Of a stretch of DNA of 64,000 bases, positions 1-12,250 are shown piece after piece. The DNA comes from Osmia lignaria lignaria (lineage: Eukaryota; Arthropoda; Insecta; Hymenoptera; Megachilidae): positions 7,688,001 to 7,752,000 of the forward strand of contig NW_027478167.1 of NCBI RefSeq assembly GCF_051020975.1. The letters run 5' to 3'. Positions within the stretch are counted from its first letter, which is position 1. Each line of letters starts with the position of its first letter. The notes below the pieces were generated by a model that was given only the letters and a program-made list of their open reading frames with translations, made no database searches and was not told the origin of the DNA. The translations under genes and the position numbers were made by a program.

Positions 1-97
1 TCAAAAAATATCATAGAACATAAAAAGTAGGAAACTTAATTCTCTACAAAAAAGGTCTCTCAACATTTTGCCAAAGCTCGCTTCGTTTCCGAGATAC
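1..97 (+). repeat. Partial satellite unit at the left edge (97-base tail)
   Basis: This is the 3' end of a unit whose start lies left of the window. It carries the usual A-rich tail, the GTAGG...CTAC near-palindrome and GTTTCCGAGATAC just before the next unit. It reads CCAAAGCTCG where most units read CCATAGCTCG. The same variant recurs only at 2639-2660, because 1-708 is duplicated at 2577-3284. Sequence coverage is partial because of the window edge; there is no sign of a biological truncation. Confidence 0.95.
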
Positions 98-708
98 TTG
101 CCGATTTATCTCAAGGGAAGGGGCCTGACGGACATATTTCGAGATATTTCTTCTTCTTGTTGTTCTTCTTCTGCACAGCTAAGCTGGAAGTGGCATTTGC
201 AGCTCGCAATTGTGCAGAGTTATCTCAAAGAGAGGGGCCACGGTGTTTCTGTATCTCTATTATGTTGGTGCGGCTTCGGAACTTTTAAATATCTTGATAT
301 ATCTCGAGAACTACGAATCTGATCAGAAAATATCATAGAACATAAAAAGTAGGAAACCTAATTTTCTACAAAAAAGGTCTCTTAACTTTTTGCCGTAGCT
401 CGCTTAGTTTCCGAGATATTTGCAGATTTATCTCAAGGGAAGGGGCCTGACGGACATATTTCGAAATATTTCTTATTCTTGTTGCTCTTCTTCTCCACAG
501 CTAAGCTGGAAGTGGCATTTGCAGCTCGCAATAGTGCAGAGTTATCTCAAAGAAAGGGGCCACGGTGTTTCTGTACCTCTATTATGTTGGTGCAGCTTCG
601 GAGCTTTTAAATATCTTGATATATCTCGAGAACTACGCATCTGATCAAAAAATATCATAGAACATAAAAAGTAGGAAACTTAATTCTCTACAAAAAAGGT
701 CTCTTAAC
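1..708 (+). repeat. Copy 1 of a 708-base segment repeated at 2577-3284 (8 units away)
   Basis: Reading both stretches side by side, I see no difference from 1 to 708 against 2577 to 3284. They share the rare CCAAAGCTCG tail, CTTAACTTTTTGCCG, CTTAGTTTCC, TTCTTATTC, TTCTCCACAG and GTGCAGCTTCGGAGC. The match ends at 709 (G) against 3285 (A). It may extend left of the window. The offset of 2,576 is exactly 8 x 322. Confidence 0.9.
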
Positions 709-3239
709 GTTTTGCAATAGCTCGCTTCGTTTCCGAGATATTTGCAGATTTATCTCAAGGGAAGGGTCCTGATGGACATATTTCGAGATATTTCTTCTTC
801 TTGTTGTTCTTCTTCTGCACAGCTAAACTGGAAGTGGCATTTCCAGCTCGCAATCGTGCAGAGTTATCTCAAAGAAAGGGGCCACGGTGTTTCTGTATCT
901 CTATTATGTTGGTGCGGCTTCGGAACTTTTAAATATCTTGATATATCTCGAGAACTACGCATCTGATCAAAAAATATCATAGAACATAAAAAGTAGGAAA
1001 CTTAATTCTCTACAAAAAAGGTCTCTTAACATTTTGCCATAGCTCGCTTCGTTTCCGAGATATTTGCAGATTTATCTCAAGGGAAGGGGCCTAACGGACT
1101 TATTTCGAGATATTTCTTCTTCTTGTTGTTCTTCTTCTGCACAGCTAAACTGGAAGTGGCATTTCCAGGTCGCAATAGTGCAGAGTTATCTAAAAGAAAG
1201 GAGCCACGGTGTTTCTGTATCTCTATTATGTTGGTGCGGCTTCGGAACTTTTAAATATCTTGATATATCTCGAGAACTACGCATCTGATCAAAAAATATC
1301 ATAGAACATAAAAAGTAGGAAACTTAATTCTCTACAAAAAAGGTCTCTTAACATTTTGCCATAGCTCGCTTCGTTTCCGAAATATTTGCAGATTTATCTC
1401 AAGGGAAGGGGCCTGACGGACATATTTCGAGATATTTCTTCTTCTTGTTGTTCTTCTTCTGCACAGCTAAGCTGGAAGTGGCATTTGCAGCTCGCAATTG
1501 TGCAGAGTTATCTCAAAGAGAGGGGCCACGGTGTTTCTGTATCTCTATTATGTTGGTGCGGCTTCGGAACTTTTAAATATCTTGATATATCTCGAGAACT
1601 ACGAATCTGATCAGAAAATATCATAGAAGATAAAAAGTAGGAAACTTAATTCTCTACAAAAAAGGTCTGTTAACATTTTGCCATAGCTCGCTTCGTTTCC
1701 GAGATATTTGCAGATTTATCTCAAGGGAAGGGGCCTGACGGACATATTTCGAGATATTTCTTCTTCTTGTTGTTCTTCTTCTGCACAGCTAAGCTGGAAG
1801 TGGCATTTGCGGCTCGCACTAGTGCAGAGTTATCGCAAAGAAAGGGGCCACGGTGTTTCTGTATCTCTATTATGTTGGTGCGGCTTCGGAACTTTTAAAT
1901 ATCTTGCTATATCTCGAGAACTACGCATCTGATCAAAAAATATCATAGAACATAAAAAGTAGGAACCCTAATTTTCTACAAAAAAGGTCTCTTAACATTT
2001 TGCCGTAGCTCGCTTCGTTTCCGAGATATTTGCAGATTTATCTCAAGGGAAGGGTCCTGATGGACATATTTCGAGATATTTCTTCTTCTTGTTGTTCTTC
2101 TTCTGCACAGCTAAACTGGAAGTGGCATTTCCAGCTCGCAATCGTGCAGAGTTATCTCAAAGAAAGGGGCCACGGTGTTTCTGTATCTCTATTATGTTGG
2201 TGCGGCTTCGGAACTTTTAAATATCTTGATATATCTCGAGAACTACGCATCTGATCAAAAAATATCATAGAACATAAAAAGTAGGAAACATAATTCCATA
2301 CAAAAAAGGTCTCTTAACATTTTGCCATAGCTCGCTTCGTTTCCGAGATATTTGCAGATTTATCTCAAGGGAAGGGGCCTGACGGACATATTTCGAGATA
2401 CTTCTTCTTCTTGTTGTTCTTCTTCTGCACAGCTAAGCTGGAAGTGGCATTTGCAGCTCGCAATAGTGCAGAGTTATATCAAAGAAAGGGGCCACGGTGT
2501 TTCTGTATCTCTATTATGTTGTTGCGGCTTCGAAACTTTTAAATATCTTGATATATCTCGAGATCTACGCATCTGATCAAAAAATATCATAGAACATAAA
2601 AAGTAGGAAACTTAATTCTCTACAAAAAAGGTCTCTCAACATTTTGCCAAAGCTCGCTTCGTTTCCGAGATACTTGCCGATTTATCTCAAGGGAAGGGGC
2701 CTGACGGACATATTTCGAGATATTTCTTCTTCTTGTTGTTCTTCTTCTGCACAGCTAAGCTGGAAGTGGCATTTGCAGCTCGCAATTGTGCAGAGTTATC
2801 TCAAAGAGAGGGGCCACGGTGTTTCTGTATCTCTATTATGTTGGTGCGGCTTCGGAACTTTTAAATATCTTGATATATCTCGAGAACTACGAATCTGATC
2901 AGAAAATATCATAGAACATAAAAAGTAGGAAACCTAATTTTCTACAAAAAAGGTCTCTTAACTTTTTGCCGTAGCTCGCTTAGTTTCCGAGATATTTGCA
3001 GATTTATCTCAAGGGAAGGGGCCTGACGGACATATTTCGAAATATTTCTTATTCTTGTTGCTCTTCTTCTCCACAGCTAAGCTGGAAGTGGCATTTGCAG
3101 CTCGCAATAGTGCAGAGTTATCTCAAAGAAAGGGGCCACGGTGTTTCTGTACCTCTATTATGTTGGTGCAGCTTCGGAGCTTTTAAATATCTTGATATAT
3201 CTCGAGAACTACGCATCTGATCAAAAAATATCATAGAAC

Positions 3240-4205
3240 ATAAAAAGTAGGAAACTTAATTCTCTACAAAAAAGGTCTCTTAACATTTTGCCATAGCTCG
3301 CTTCGTTTCCGAAATATTTGCAGATTTATCTCAAGGGAAGGGGCCTGACGGACATATTTCGAGATATTTCTTCTTCTTGTTGTTCTTCTTCTGCACAGCT
3401 AAGCTGGAAGTGGCATTTGCGGCTCGCACTAGTGCAGAGTTATCTCAAAGAAAGGGGCCACGGTGTTTCTGTATCTCTATTATGTTGGTGCGGCTTCGGA
3501 ACTTTTAAATATCTTGATATATCTCGAGAACTACGCATCTGATCAAAAAATATCATAGAACATAAAAAGTAGGAAACTTAATTCTCTACAAAAAAGGTCT
3601 CTTAACATTTTGCCATAGCTCGCTTCGTTTCCGAGATATTTGCATAGTTATCTCAAGGGAAGGGGCCTGACGGACATATTTCGAGATATTTCTTCTTCTT
3701 GTTGTTCTTCTTCTGCACAGCTAAGCTGGAAGTGGCATTTGCGGCTTGCACTAGTGCAGAGTCATCTCAAAGAAAGGGGCCACGGTGTTTCTGTATCTCT
3801 ATTATGTTGGTGCGGCTTCGGAACTTTTAAATATCTCGATATATCTCGAAAACTACGCTTCTGATCAAAAAATATCATAGAACATAAAAAGTAGGAAACT
3901 TAATTCTCTACAAAAAAGGTCTCTTAACATTTTGCCATAGCTCGCTTCGTTTCCGAGATATTTGCAGATTTATCTCAAGGGAAGGGGCCTAACGGACATA
4001 TTTCGAGATATTTCTTCTTCTTGTTGTTCTTCTTCTGCACAGCTAAACTGGAAGTGGCATTTCCAGCTCGCAATAGTGCAGAGTTATCTCAAAGAAAGGG
4101 GCCACGGTGTTTCTGTATCTCTATTATGTTGGTGCGGCTTCGGAACTTTTAAATATCTTGATATATCTCGAGAACTACGCATCTGATCAAAAAATATCAT
4201 AGAAC
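3240..4205 (+). repeat. Copy 1 of a 3-unit segment repeated at about 5494-6459 (7 units away)
   Basis: The offset is 2,254 = 7 x 322. Shared rare markers are TTTCCGAAATATTTG before units 11 and 18, TTGCATAGTTATC at 3640 and 5894, GCGGCTTGCACTAG and GCAGAGTCATC. Two differences were seen by eye: 3341 G against 5595 T, and 3705 T against 5959 C. The ends are approximate. Confidence 0.82.
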
Positions 4206-6215
4206 ATAAAAAGTAGGAAACTTAATTCTCTACAAAAAAGGTCTCTTAACATTTTGCCATAGCTCGCTTCGTTTCCGAGATATTTGCAGATTTATCTCAA
4301 GGGAAGGGGCCTGACGGACATATTTCGAGATATTTCTTCTTCTTGTTGTTCTTCTTCTGCACAGCTAAGCTGGAAGTGGCATTTGCGGCTCGCACTAGTG
4401 CAGAGTTATCTCAAAGAATGGGGCCACGGTGTTTCTGTATCTCTATTATGTTGGTGCGGCTTCGGAACTTTTAAATATCTCGATGTATCTCGAAAACTAC
4501 GCTTCTGATCAAAAAATATCATAAAACATAAATTGTAGGAAACATAATTCTCTACAAAAAAGGTCTCTTAACATTTTGCCATAGCTCGCTTCGTTTCCGA
4601 GATATTTGCAGATATATCTCAAGGGAAGGGGCCTGACGGACATATTTCGAGATATTTCTTCTTCTTGTTGTTCTTCTTCTGCACAGCTAAGCTGGAAGTG
4701 GCATTTACAGCTGGCAATAGTGCAGAGTTATCTCAAAGAAAGGGGCCACGGTGTTTCTGTATCTCTATTATGTTGGTGCGGCTTCGGAACTTTTAAATAT
4801 CTTGATATATCTCGAGAACTACGCATCTGATCAAAAAATATCATAGAACATAAAAAGTAGGAAACTTAATTCTCTACAAAAAAGGTCTCTTAACCTTTTG
4901 CTATAGCTCGCTTCGTTTCCGAGATATTTGCAGATTTATCTCAAGGGAAGTGGCCTGACGGACATATTTCGAGATATTTCTTCTTCTTGTTGTTCTTCTT
5001 CTGCACAGCTAAGCTGGAAGTGGCATTTGCAGCTCGCAATAGTGCAGAGTTATCCCAAAGAAAGGGGCCACGGTGTTTCTGTATCTCTATTATGTTGGTG
5101 CGGCTTCGGAACTTTTAAATATCTCGATATATCTCGAAAACTACGCTTCTGATCAAAAAATATCATAGAACATAAATTGTAGGAAACATAATTCTCTACA
5201 AAAAATGTCTCTTAACATTTTGCCATAGCTCGCTTCGTTTCCGAGATATTTGCAGATATATCTCAAGGGAAGGGGCCTGACGGACATATTTCGAGATATT
5301 TCTTCTTCTTGTTGTTCTTCCTCTGCACAGCTAAGCTGGAAGTGGCATTTCCAGCTCGCAATAGTGCAGAGTTATCTCAAAGAAAGGGGCCACGGTGTTT
5401 CTGTATCTCTATTATGTTGGTGCGGCTTCGGAACTTTTAAATATCTTGATATATCTCGAGAACTACGCATCTGATCAAAAAATATCATAGAACATAAAAA
5501 GTAGGAAACTTAATTCTCTACAAAAAAGGTCTCTTAACATTTTGCCATAGCTCGCTTCGTTTCCGAAATATTTGCAGATTTATCTCAAGGGAAGTGGCCT
5601 GACGGACATATTTCGAGATATTTCTTCTTCTTGTTGTTCTTCTTCTGCACAGCTAAGCTGGAAGTGGCATTTGCGGCTCGCACTAGTGCAGAGTTATCTC
5701 AAAGAAAGGGGCCACGGTGTTTCTGTATCTCTATTATGTTGGTGCGGCTTCGGAACTTTTAAATATCTTGATATATCTCGAGAACTACGCATCTGATCAA
5801 AAAATATCATAGAACATAAAAAGTAGGAAACTTAATTCTCTACAAAAAAGGTCTCTTAACATTTTGCCATAGCTCGCTTCGTTTCCGAGATATTTGCATA
5901 GTTATCTCAAGGGAAGGGGCCTGACGGACATATTTCGAGATATTTCTTCTTCTTGTTGCTCTTCTTCTGCACAGCTAAGCTGGAAGTGGCATTTGCGGCT
6001 TGCACTAGTGCAGAGTCATCTCAAAGAAAGGGGCCACGGTGTTTCTGTATCTCTATTATGTTGGTGCGGCTTCGGAACTTTTAAATATCTCGATATATCT
6101 CGAAAACTACGCTTCTGATCAAAAAATATCATAGAACATAAAAAGTAGGAAACTTAATTCTCTACAAAAAAGGTCTCTTAACATTTTGCCATAGCTCGCT
6201 TCGTTTCCGAGATAT

Positions 6216-6536
6216 TTGCAGATTTATCTCAAGGGAAGGGGCCTAACGGACATATTTCGAGATATTTCTTCTTCTTGTTGTTCTTCTTCTGCACAGCTAA
6301 ACTGGAAGTGGCATTTCCAGCTCGCAATAGTGCAGAGTTATCTCAAAGAAAGGGGCCACGGTGTTTCTGTATCTCTATTATGTTGGTGCGGCTTCGGAAC
6401 TTTTAAATATCTTGATATATCTCGAGAACTACGCATCTGATCAAAAAATATCATAGAACATAAAAGGTAGGAAACTTAATTCTCTACAAAAAAGGTCTCT
6501 TAACATTTAACATAGCTCGCTTCGTTTCCGAGATAT
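6216..6536 (+). repeat. 321-base satellite unit 20, tail deletion plus substitutions
   Basis: The tail reads AACATTTAACATAGC where normal units read AACATTTTGCCATAGC. One base is missing near 6506 and the neighbouring bases are altered. The change lies in the stretch between the CTCTAC word and GTTTCCGAGATAT, outside the usual open frame. The unit is otherwise a copy of the unit at 3962. Confidence 0.9.
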
Positions 6537-8791
6537 TTGCATATTTATCTCAAGGGAAGGGGCCTGACGGACATATTTCGAGATATTTCTTCTTCTTGTT
6601 GATCTTCTTCTGCACAGCTAAGCTGGAAGTGGCATTTGCGGCTCGCAATAGTGCAGAGTTATCTCAAAGAAAGAGGCCACGGTGTTTCTGTACCTCTATT
6701 ATGTTGGTGCAGCTTCGGAACTTTTAAATATCTTGATATATCTCGAGAACTACGCATCTGATCAAAAAATATCATCGAACATAAAAAGTAGGAAACTTAA
6801 TTCTCTACAAAAAAGGTCTCTTAACATTTTGCCATAGCTCGCTTCGTTTCCGAGATATTTGCAGATTTATCTCAAGGGAAGGGGCCTGACGGACATATTT
6901 CGAAATATTTCTTCTTCTTGTTGTTCTTCTTCTGCACAGCTAAGCTGGAAGTGGCATTTGCGGCTCGCACTATTGCAGAGTTATCTCAAAGAAAGGGGCC
7001 ACGGTGTTTCTGTATCTCTATTATGTTTGTGCGGCTTCGTAACTTTTAAATCTCTCGATATATCTCGAAAACTACGCTTCTGATCAAAAAATATCATAGA
7101 ACATAAATTGTAGGAAACATAATTCTCTACAAAAAAGGTCTCTTAACATTTTGCCATAGCTCGCTTGGTTTCCGAGATATTTGCAGATATATCTCAAGGG
7201 CAGGGGCCTGACGGACATATTTCGAGATATTTCTTCTTCTTGTTGTTCTTCTTCTGCACAGCTAAGCTGGAAGTGGCATTTGCAGCTCGCAATAGTGCAG
7301 AGTTATCCCAAAGAAAGGGGCCACGGTGTTTCTGTATCTCTATTATATTGGTGCGGCTTCGGAACTTTTAAATATCTTCATATATCTCGAGAACTACGCA
7401 TCTGATCAAAAAATATCATACTACATAAAAAGTAGGAAACTTAATTCTCTACAAGAAAGGTCTCTAAACATTTTGCCATAGCTCGCTTCGTTTCCGAGAT
7501 ATTTGCAGATTTATCTCAAGGGAAGGGGCCTGACGGACATATTTCGAGATATTTCTTCTTCTTGTTGTTCTTCTTCTGCACAGCTAAGCTGGAAGTGGCA
7601 TTTGCGGCTCGCACTAGTGCAGAGTTATCTCAAAGAAAGGCGCCACGGTGTTTCTGTATCTCTATTATGTTGGTGCGGCTTCGGAACTTTTAAATATCTT
7701 GATATATCTCGAGAACTACGCATCTGATCAAAAAATATCATAGAACATGAAAAGTAGGAAACTTAATTGTCTACAAAAAAGGTCTCTTAACATTTTGCCA
7801 TAGCTCTCTTCGTTTCCGAGATATTTGCAGATTTATCTCAAGGGAAGGGGCCTGACGGACATATTTCGAGATATTTCTTCTTCTTGTTGTTCTTCTTCTG
7901 CACAGCTAAGCTCGAAGTGGCATTTGCATCTCGCAATAGTGCAGAGTTATCTCAAAGAAAGAGGCCACGGTGTTTCTGTACCTCTATTATGTTGGTGCAG
8001 CTTCGGAACTTTTAAATATCTTGATATATCTCGAGAAGTACGCATCTGATCAAAAAATATCATACTACATAAAAAGTAGGAAACTTAATTCTCTACAAGA
8101 AAGGTCTCTAAACATTTTGCCATAGCTCGCTTCGTTTCCGAGATATTTGCAGATTTATCTCAAGGGAAGGGGCCTGACGGACATATTTCGAGATATTTCT
8201 TCTTCTTGTTGTTCTTCTTCTGCACAGCTAAGCTGGAAGTGGCATTTGCAGCTCGCAATAGTGCAGAGTTATCTCAAAGAAAGGGGCCACGGTGTTTCTG
8301 TATCTCTATTATGTTGGTGCGGCTTCGGGACTTTTAAATATCTCGATATATCTCGAAAACTACGCTTCTGATCAAAAAATATCATAGAACATAAAAAGTA
8401 GGAAACTTAATTCTCTACAAAAAAGGTCTCTTAACATTTTGCCATAACTCGCTTCGTTTCCGAGATATTTGCAGATTTATCTCAAGGGAAGGGGCCTAAC
8501 GGACATATTTCGAGATATTTCTTCTTCTTGTTGTTCTTCTTCTGCACAGCTAAGCTGGAAGTGGCATTTGCGGCTCGCACTAGTGCAGAGTTATCTCAAA
8601 GAGAGGGGCCACGGTGTTTCTGTATCACTATTATGTTGTTTGCGGCTTCGGAACTTTTAAATATCTTGATATATCTCGAGAACTACGCATCTGATCAAAA
8701 AATATCATAGAAGATAAAAAGTAGGAAACTTAATTCTCTACAAAAAAGGTCTCTTAACATTTTGCCATAGCTCGCTTCGATTCCGAGATAT
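6537..8791 (+). repeat. Phase block B: satellite units 21-27
   Basis: Unit starts are 6537, 6859, 7181, 7503, 7825, 8147 and 8469. The block is one base out of phase with block A. Unit 21 has TTGTTGATC in the pyrimidine run, which puts a TGA in the otherwise open frame. Units at 7825 and 8147 are both preceded or followed by the rare tails CATACTACATAAAAAG and CTACAAGAAAGG, at about 7417 and 8061, so a 644-base step is repeated here. Unit 27 is 323 bases because of a one-base insertion near 8640. Confidence 0.93.
8469..8791 (+). repeat. 323-base satellite unit 27, one-base insertion
   Basis: The unit reads TTATGTTGTTTGCGGC where others read TTATGTTGGTGCGGC, near 8633-8645. The extra base shifts the usual 74-codon frame so that it ends at 63 codons. 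The unit also has TATCACTATT instead of TATCTCTATT, a change seen again at 53,268 and 56,488. Confidence 0.9.
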
Positions 8792-10079
8792 TTGCAGATT
8801 TATCTCAAGGGAAGGGGCCTGACGGACATATTTCGAGATATTTCTTCTTCTTGTTGTTCTTCTTCTGCACAGCTAAGCTGGAAGTGGCATTTGCGGCTCG
8901 CACTAGTGCAGAGTTATCTCAAAGAAAGGGGCCACGGTGTTTCTGTATCCCTATTATGTTGGTGCGGCTTCGGAACTTTTAAATATCTCGATATATCTCT
9001 AAAACTACGCTTCTGATCAAAAAATATCATAGAACATAAATTGTAGGAAACATAATTCTCTACAAAAAACGTCTCTTAACATTTTGCCATAGCTCGCTTC
9101 GTTTCCGAGATATTTGCCGATTCAGCTCAAAGGAACTGGCCTGACGGACATATTTCGAGATATTTCTTCTTCTTGTTGTTCTTCCTCTGCACAGCTAAGC
9201 TGGAAGTGGCATTTGCAGCTCGCAATAGTGCAGAGTTATCTCAAAGAAAGGGGCCACGGTGTTTCTGTATCTCTATTATGTTGGTGCGGCTTCGGAACTT
9301 TTAAATATCTTGATATATCTCGAGAACTACGCATCTGATCAAAAAATATCATAGAAGATAAAAAGTAGGAAACTTAATTCTCTACAAAAAAGGTCTCTTA
9401 ACATTTCGCCATAGCTCGCTTTGTTTCCGAGATATTTGCAGATTTATCTCAAGGGAAGGGGCCTGTCGGACATATTTCGAGATATTTCTTCTTCTTGTTG
9501 TTCTTCTTCTGCACAGCTAAGCTGGAAGTGGCATTTGCGGCTCGCAATAGTGCAGAGTTATCTCAAAGAAAGGGGCCACGCTGTTTCTGTATCTCTATTA
9601 TGTTGGTGCGGCTTCGGAACTTTTAAATATCTTGATATATCTCGAGAACTACGCATCTGATCAAAAAATATCATAGAACATAAAAAGTAGGAAACTTAAT
9701 TCTCTACAAAAATGGTCTCTTAACATTTTGCCATAGCTCGCTTCGTTTCCGAGATATTTGCAGATTCATCTCAAGGAAAGGGGCCTGACGGACATATTTC
9801 GAGATATTTCTTCTTCTTGTTGTTCTTCTCCTGCACAGCTAAGCTGGAAGTGGCATTTGCGGCTCGCACTAGTGCAGAGTTATCTCAAAGAAAGGGGCCA
9901 CGGTGTTTCTGTATCTGTATTATGTTGGTGCGGCTTCGGCGCTTTTAAATATCTTGATATATCTCGAGAACTACGCATCTGATCAAAAAATATCATAGAA
10001 GATAAAAAGTAGGAAACTTAATTCTCTACAAAAAAGATCTCTTAACATTTCGCCATAGCTCGCTTCGTTTCCGAGATAT

Positions 10080-12250
10080 TTGCAGATTTATCTCAATCGA
10101 AGGGGCCTGACGGACATATTTCGAGATATTTCTTCTTCTTGTTGTTCTTCTTCTGCACAGCTAAGCTGGAAGTGGCATTTGCGGCTCGCACTAGTGCAGA
10201 GTTATCTCAAAGAAAGGGGCCACGGTGTTTCTGTATCTCTATTATGTTGGTGCGGCTTCGGAACTTTTAAATATCTCGATATATCTCGAAAACTACGCTT
10301 CTGATCAAAAAATATCATAGAACATAAATTGTAGGAAACATAATTCTCTACAAAAAACGTATCTTAACATTTTGCCATAGCTCGCTTCGTTTCCGAGATA
10401 TTTGCAGATTCAGCTCAAAGGAACGGGCCTGACGGACATATTTCGAGATACTTCTTCTTCTTGTTGTTCTTCCTCTGCACAGCTAAGCTGGAAGTGGCAT
10501 TTGCGGCTCGCAATAGTGCAGAGTTATCTCAAAGAAAGGGGCCACGGTGTTTCTGTATCTCTATTATGTTGGTGCGGCTTCGGAACTTTTAAATATCTTG
10601 ATATATCTCGAGAACTACGCATCTGATCAAAAAATATCATAGAAGATAAAAAGTAGGAAACTTAATTCTCTACAAAAAAGGTCTCTTAACATTTTGCCAT
10701 AGCTCGCTTCGTTTCCGAGATATTTGCATATTTATCTCAAGGGAAGGGGCCTGACGGACATATTTCGAGATATTTCTTCTTCTTGTAGTTCTTCTTCTGC
10801 ACAGCTAAGCTGGAAGTGGCATTTGCGGCTCGCACTAGTGCAGAGTTATCTCAAAGAAAGGGGCCACGGTGTTTCTGTATCTCTATTATGTTGGTGCGGC
10901 TTCGGAACTTTTAAATATCTTCATATATCTCGAGAACTACGCATCTGATCAAAAAATATCATAGAACATGAAAAGTAGGAAACTTAATTCTCTACAAAAA
11001 AGGTCTCTTAACATTTTGCCATAGCTCTCTTCGTTTCCGAGATATTTGCAGATTTATCTCAAGGGAAGGGGCCTGACGGACATATTTCGAGATATTTCTT
11101 CTTCTTGTTGTTCTTCTTCTGCACAGCTAAACTGGAAGTGGCATTTCCAGCTCGCAATAGTGCAGAATTATCTCAAAGAAAGAGGCCACGGTGTTTCTGT
11201 ACCTCTATTATGTTGGTGCAGCTTCGGAACTTTTAAATATCTTGATATATCTCGAGAACTACGTATCTGATCAAAAAATATCATCGAACATAAAAAGTAG
11301 GAAACTTAATTCTCTACAAAAAAGGTCTCTTAACATTTTGCCATAGCTCTCTTGGTTTCCGAGATATTTGCAGATTCAGCTCAAAGGAGCTGGCCTGACG
11401 GACATATTTCGAGATATTTCTTCTTCTTGTTGTTCTTCCTCTGCACAGCTAAGCTGGAAGTGGCATTTGCAGCTCGCAATAGTGCAGAGTTATCTTAAAG
11501 AAAGGGGCCACGGTGTTTCTGTATCTCTATTATGTAGGTGCGGCTTCGGAACTTTTAAATATCTTGATATATCTCGAGAAGTACGCATCTGATCAAAAAA
11601 TGTCATAGAACATAAAAAGTAGGAAACTTAATTCTCTACAAAAAAGGTCTCTTAACATTTTGACATAGCTCGCTTCGTTTCCGAGATATTTGCATATTTA
11701 TCTCAATCGAAGGGGCCTGACGGACATATTTCGAGATATTTCTTCTTCTTGTTGTTCTTCTTCTGCACAGCTAAGCTGGAAGTGGCATTTGCGGCTCGCA
11801 CTAGTGCAGAGTTATCTCAAAGAAAGGGGCCACGGTGTTTCTGTATCTCTATTATGTTGGTGCGGCTTCGGAACTTTTAAATATCTCGATATATCTCGAA
11901 AACTACGCTTCTGATCAAAAAATATCATAGAACATAAATTGTAGGAAACATAATCCTCTACAAAAAACGTATCTTAACATTTTGCCATAGCTCGCTTCGT
12001 TTCCGAGATATTTGCAGATTCAGCTCAAAGGAACGGGCCTGACGGACATATTTCGAGATACTTCTTCTTCTTGTTGTTCTTCCTCTGCACAGCTAAGCTG
12101 GAAGTGGCATTTGCGGCTCGCAATAGTGCAGAGTTATCTCAAAGAAAGGGGCCACGGTGTTTCTGTATCTCTATTATGTTGGTGCGGCTTCGGAACTTTT
12201 AAATATCTTGATATATCTCGAGAACTACGCATCTGATCAAAAAATATCAT
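10080..12250 (+). repeat. Two copies of a 560-base segment, 5 units apart (10080-10640 and 11690-12250)
   Basis: Both copies contain the otherwise unseen head TCTCAATCGAAGG, followed one unit later by AAAAACGTATC and a TTCAGCTCAAAGGAACGGGCC head with GATACTTC. Differences include GCAGATTT against GCATATTT at the start and ATTCTCTAC against ATCCTCTAC. The offset is 1,610 = 5 x 322. Beyond about 10640 the tails differ (AGAAGATAAAAAG against AGAACATAAAAAG). Confidence 0.8.

Larger units (their letters stand above)
98..6536 (+). repeat. Phase block A: satellite units 1-20
   Basis: Unit starts are 98 + 322(n-1) up to 6216. Unit 20 is 321 bases because its tail has lost one base near 6506. The block contains an 8-unit-offset duplication (1-708 and 2577-3284) and a 7-unit-offset duplication (about 3240-4205 and 5494-6459). 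Variants are well mixed. Units at 742 and 2030 carry GGTCCTGATGG, the units at 420 and 2996 carry TTCTTATTC in the pyrimidine run, and units at 3640 and 5894 begin TTGCATAGTT. The 74-codon frame is open in every unit of the block. Confidence 0.95.

Noticed and set aside
98..322. The recurrent 74-codon plus-strand frame as a protein gene family
   Set aside because: It has a TTG start with no in-frame ATG in ordinary units, no recognisable domain, and units with TGA, TAG or frameshifts copied alongside intact ones. It is one of several long frames produced by the same repeat.
7165..7371. Second plus-strand 68-codon frame rich in phenylalanine (also near 28301, 29589, 37639 and others)
   Set aside because: It appears only because CTTCGTTTCC becomes CTTGGTTTCC, creating a TTG. 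The F-rich stretch is the pyrimidine run read in another frame.
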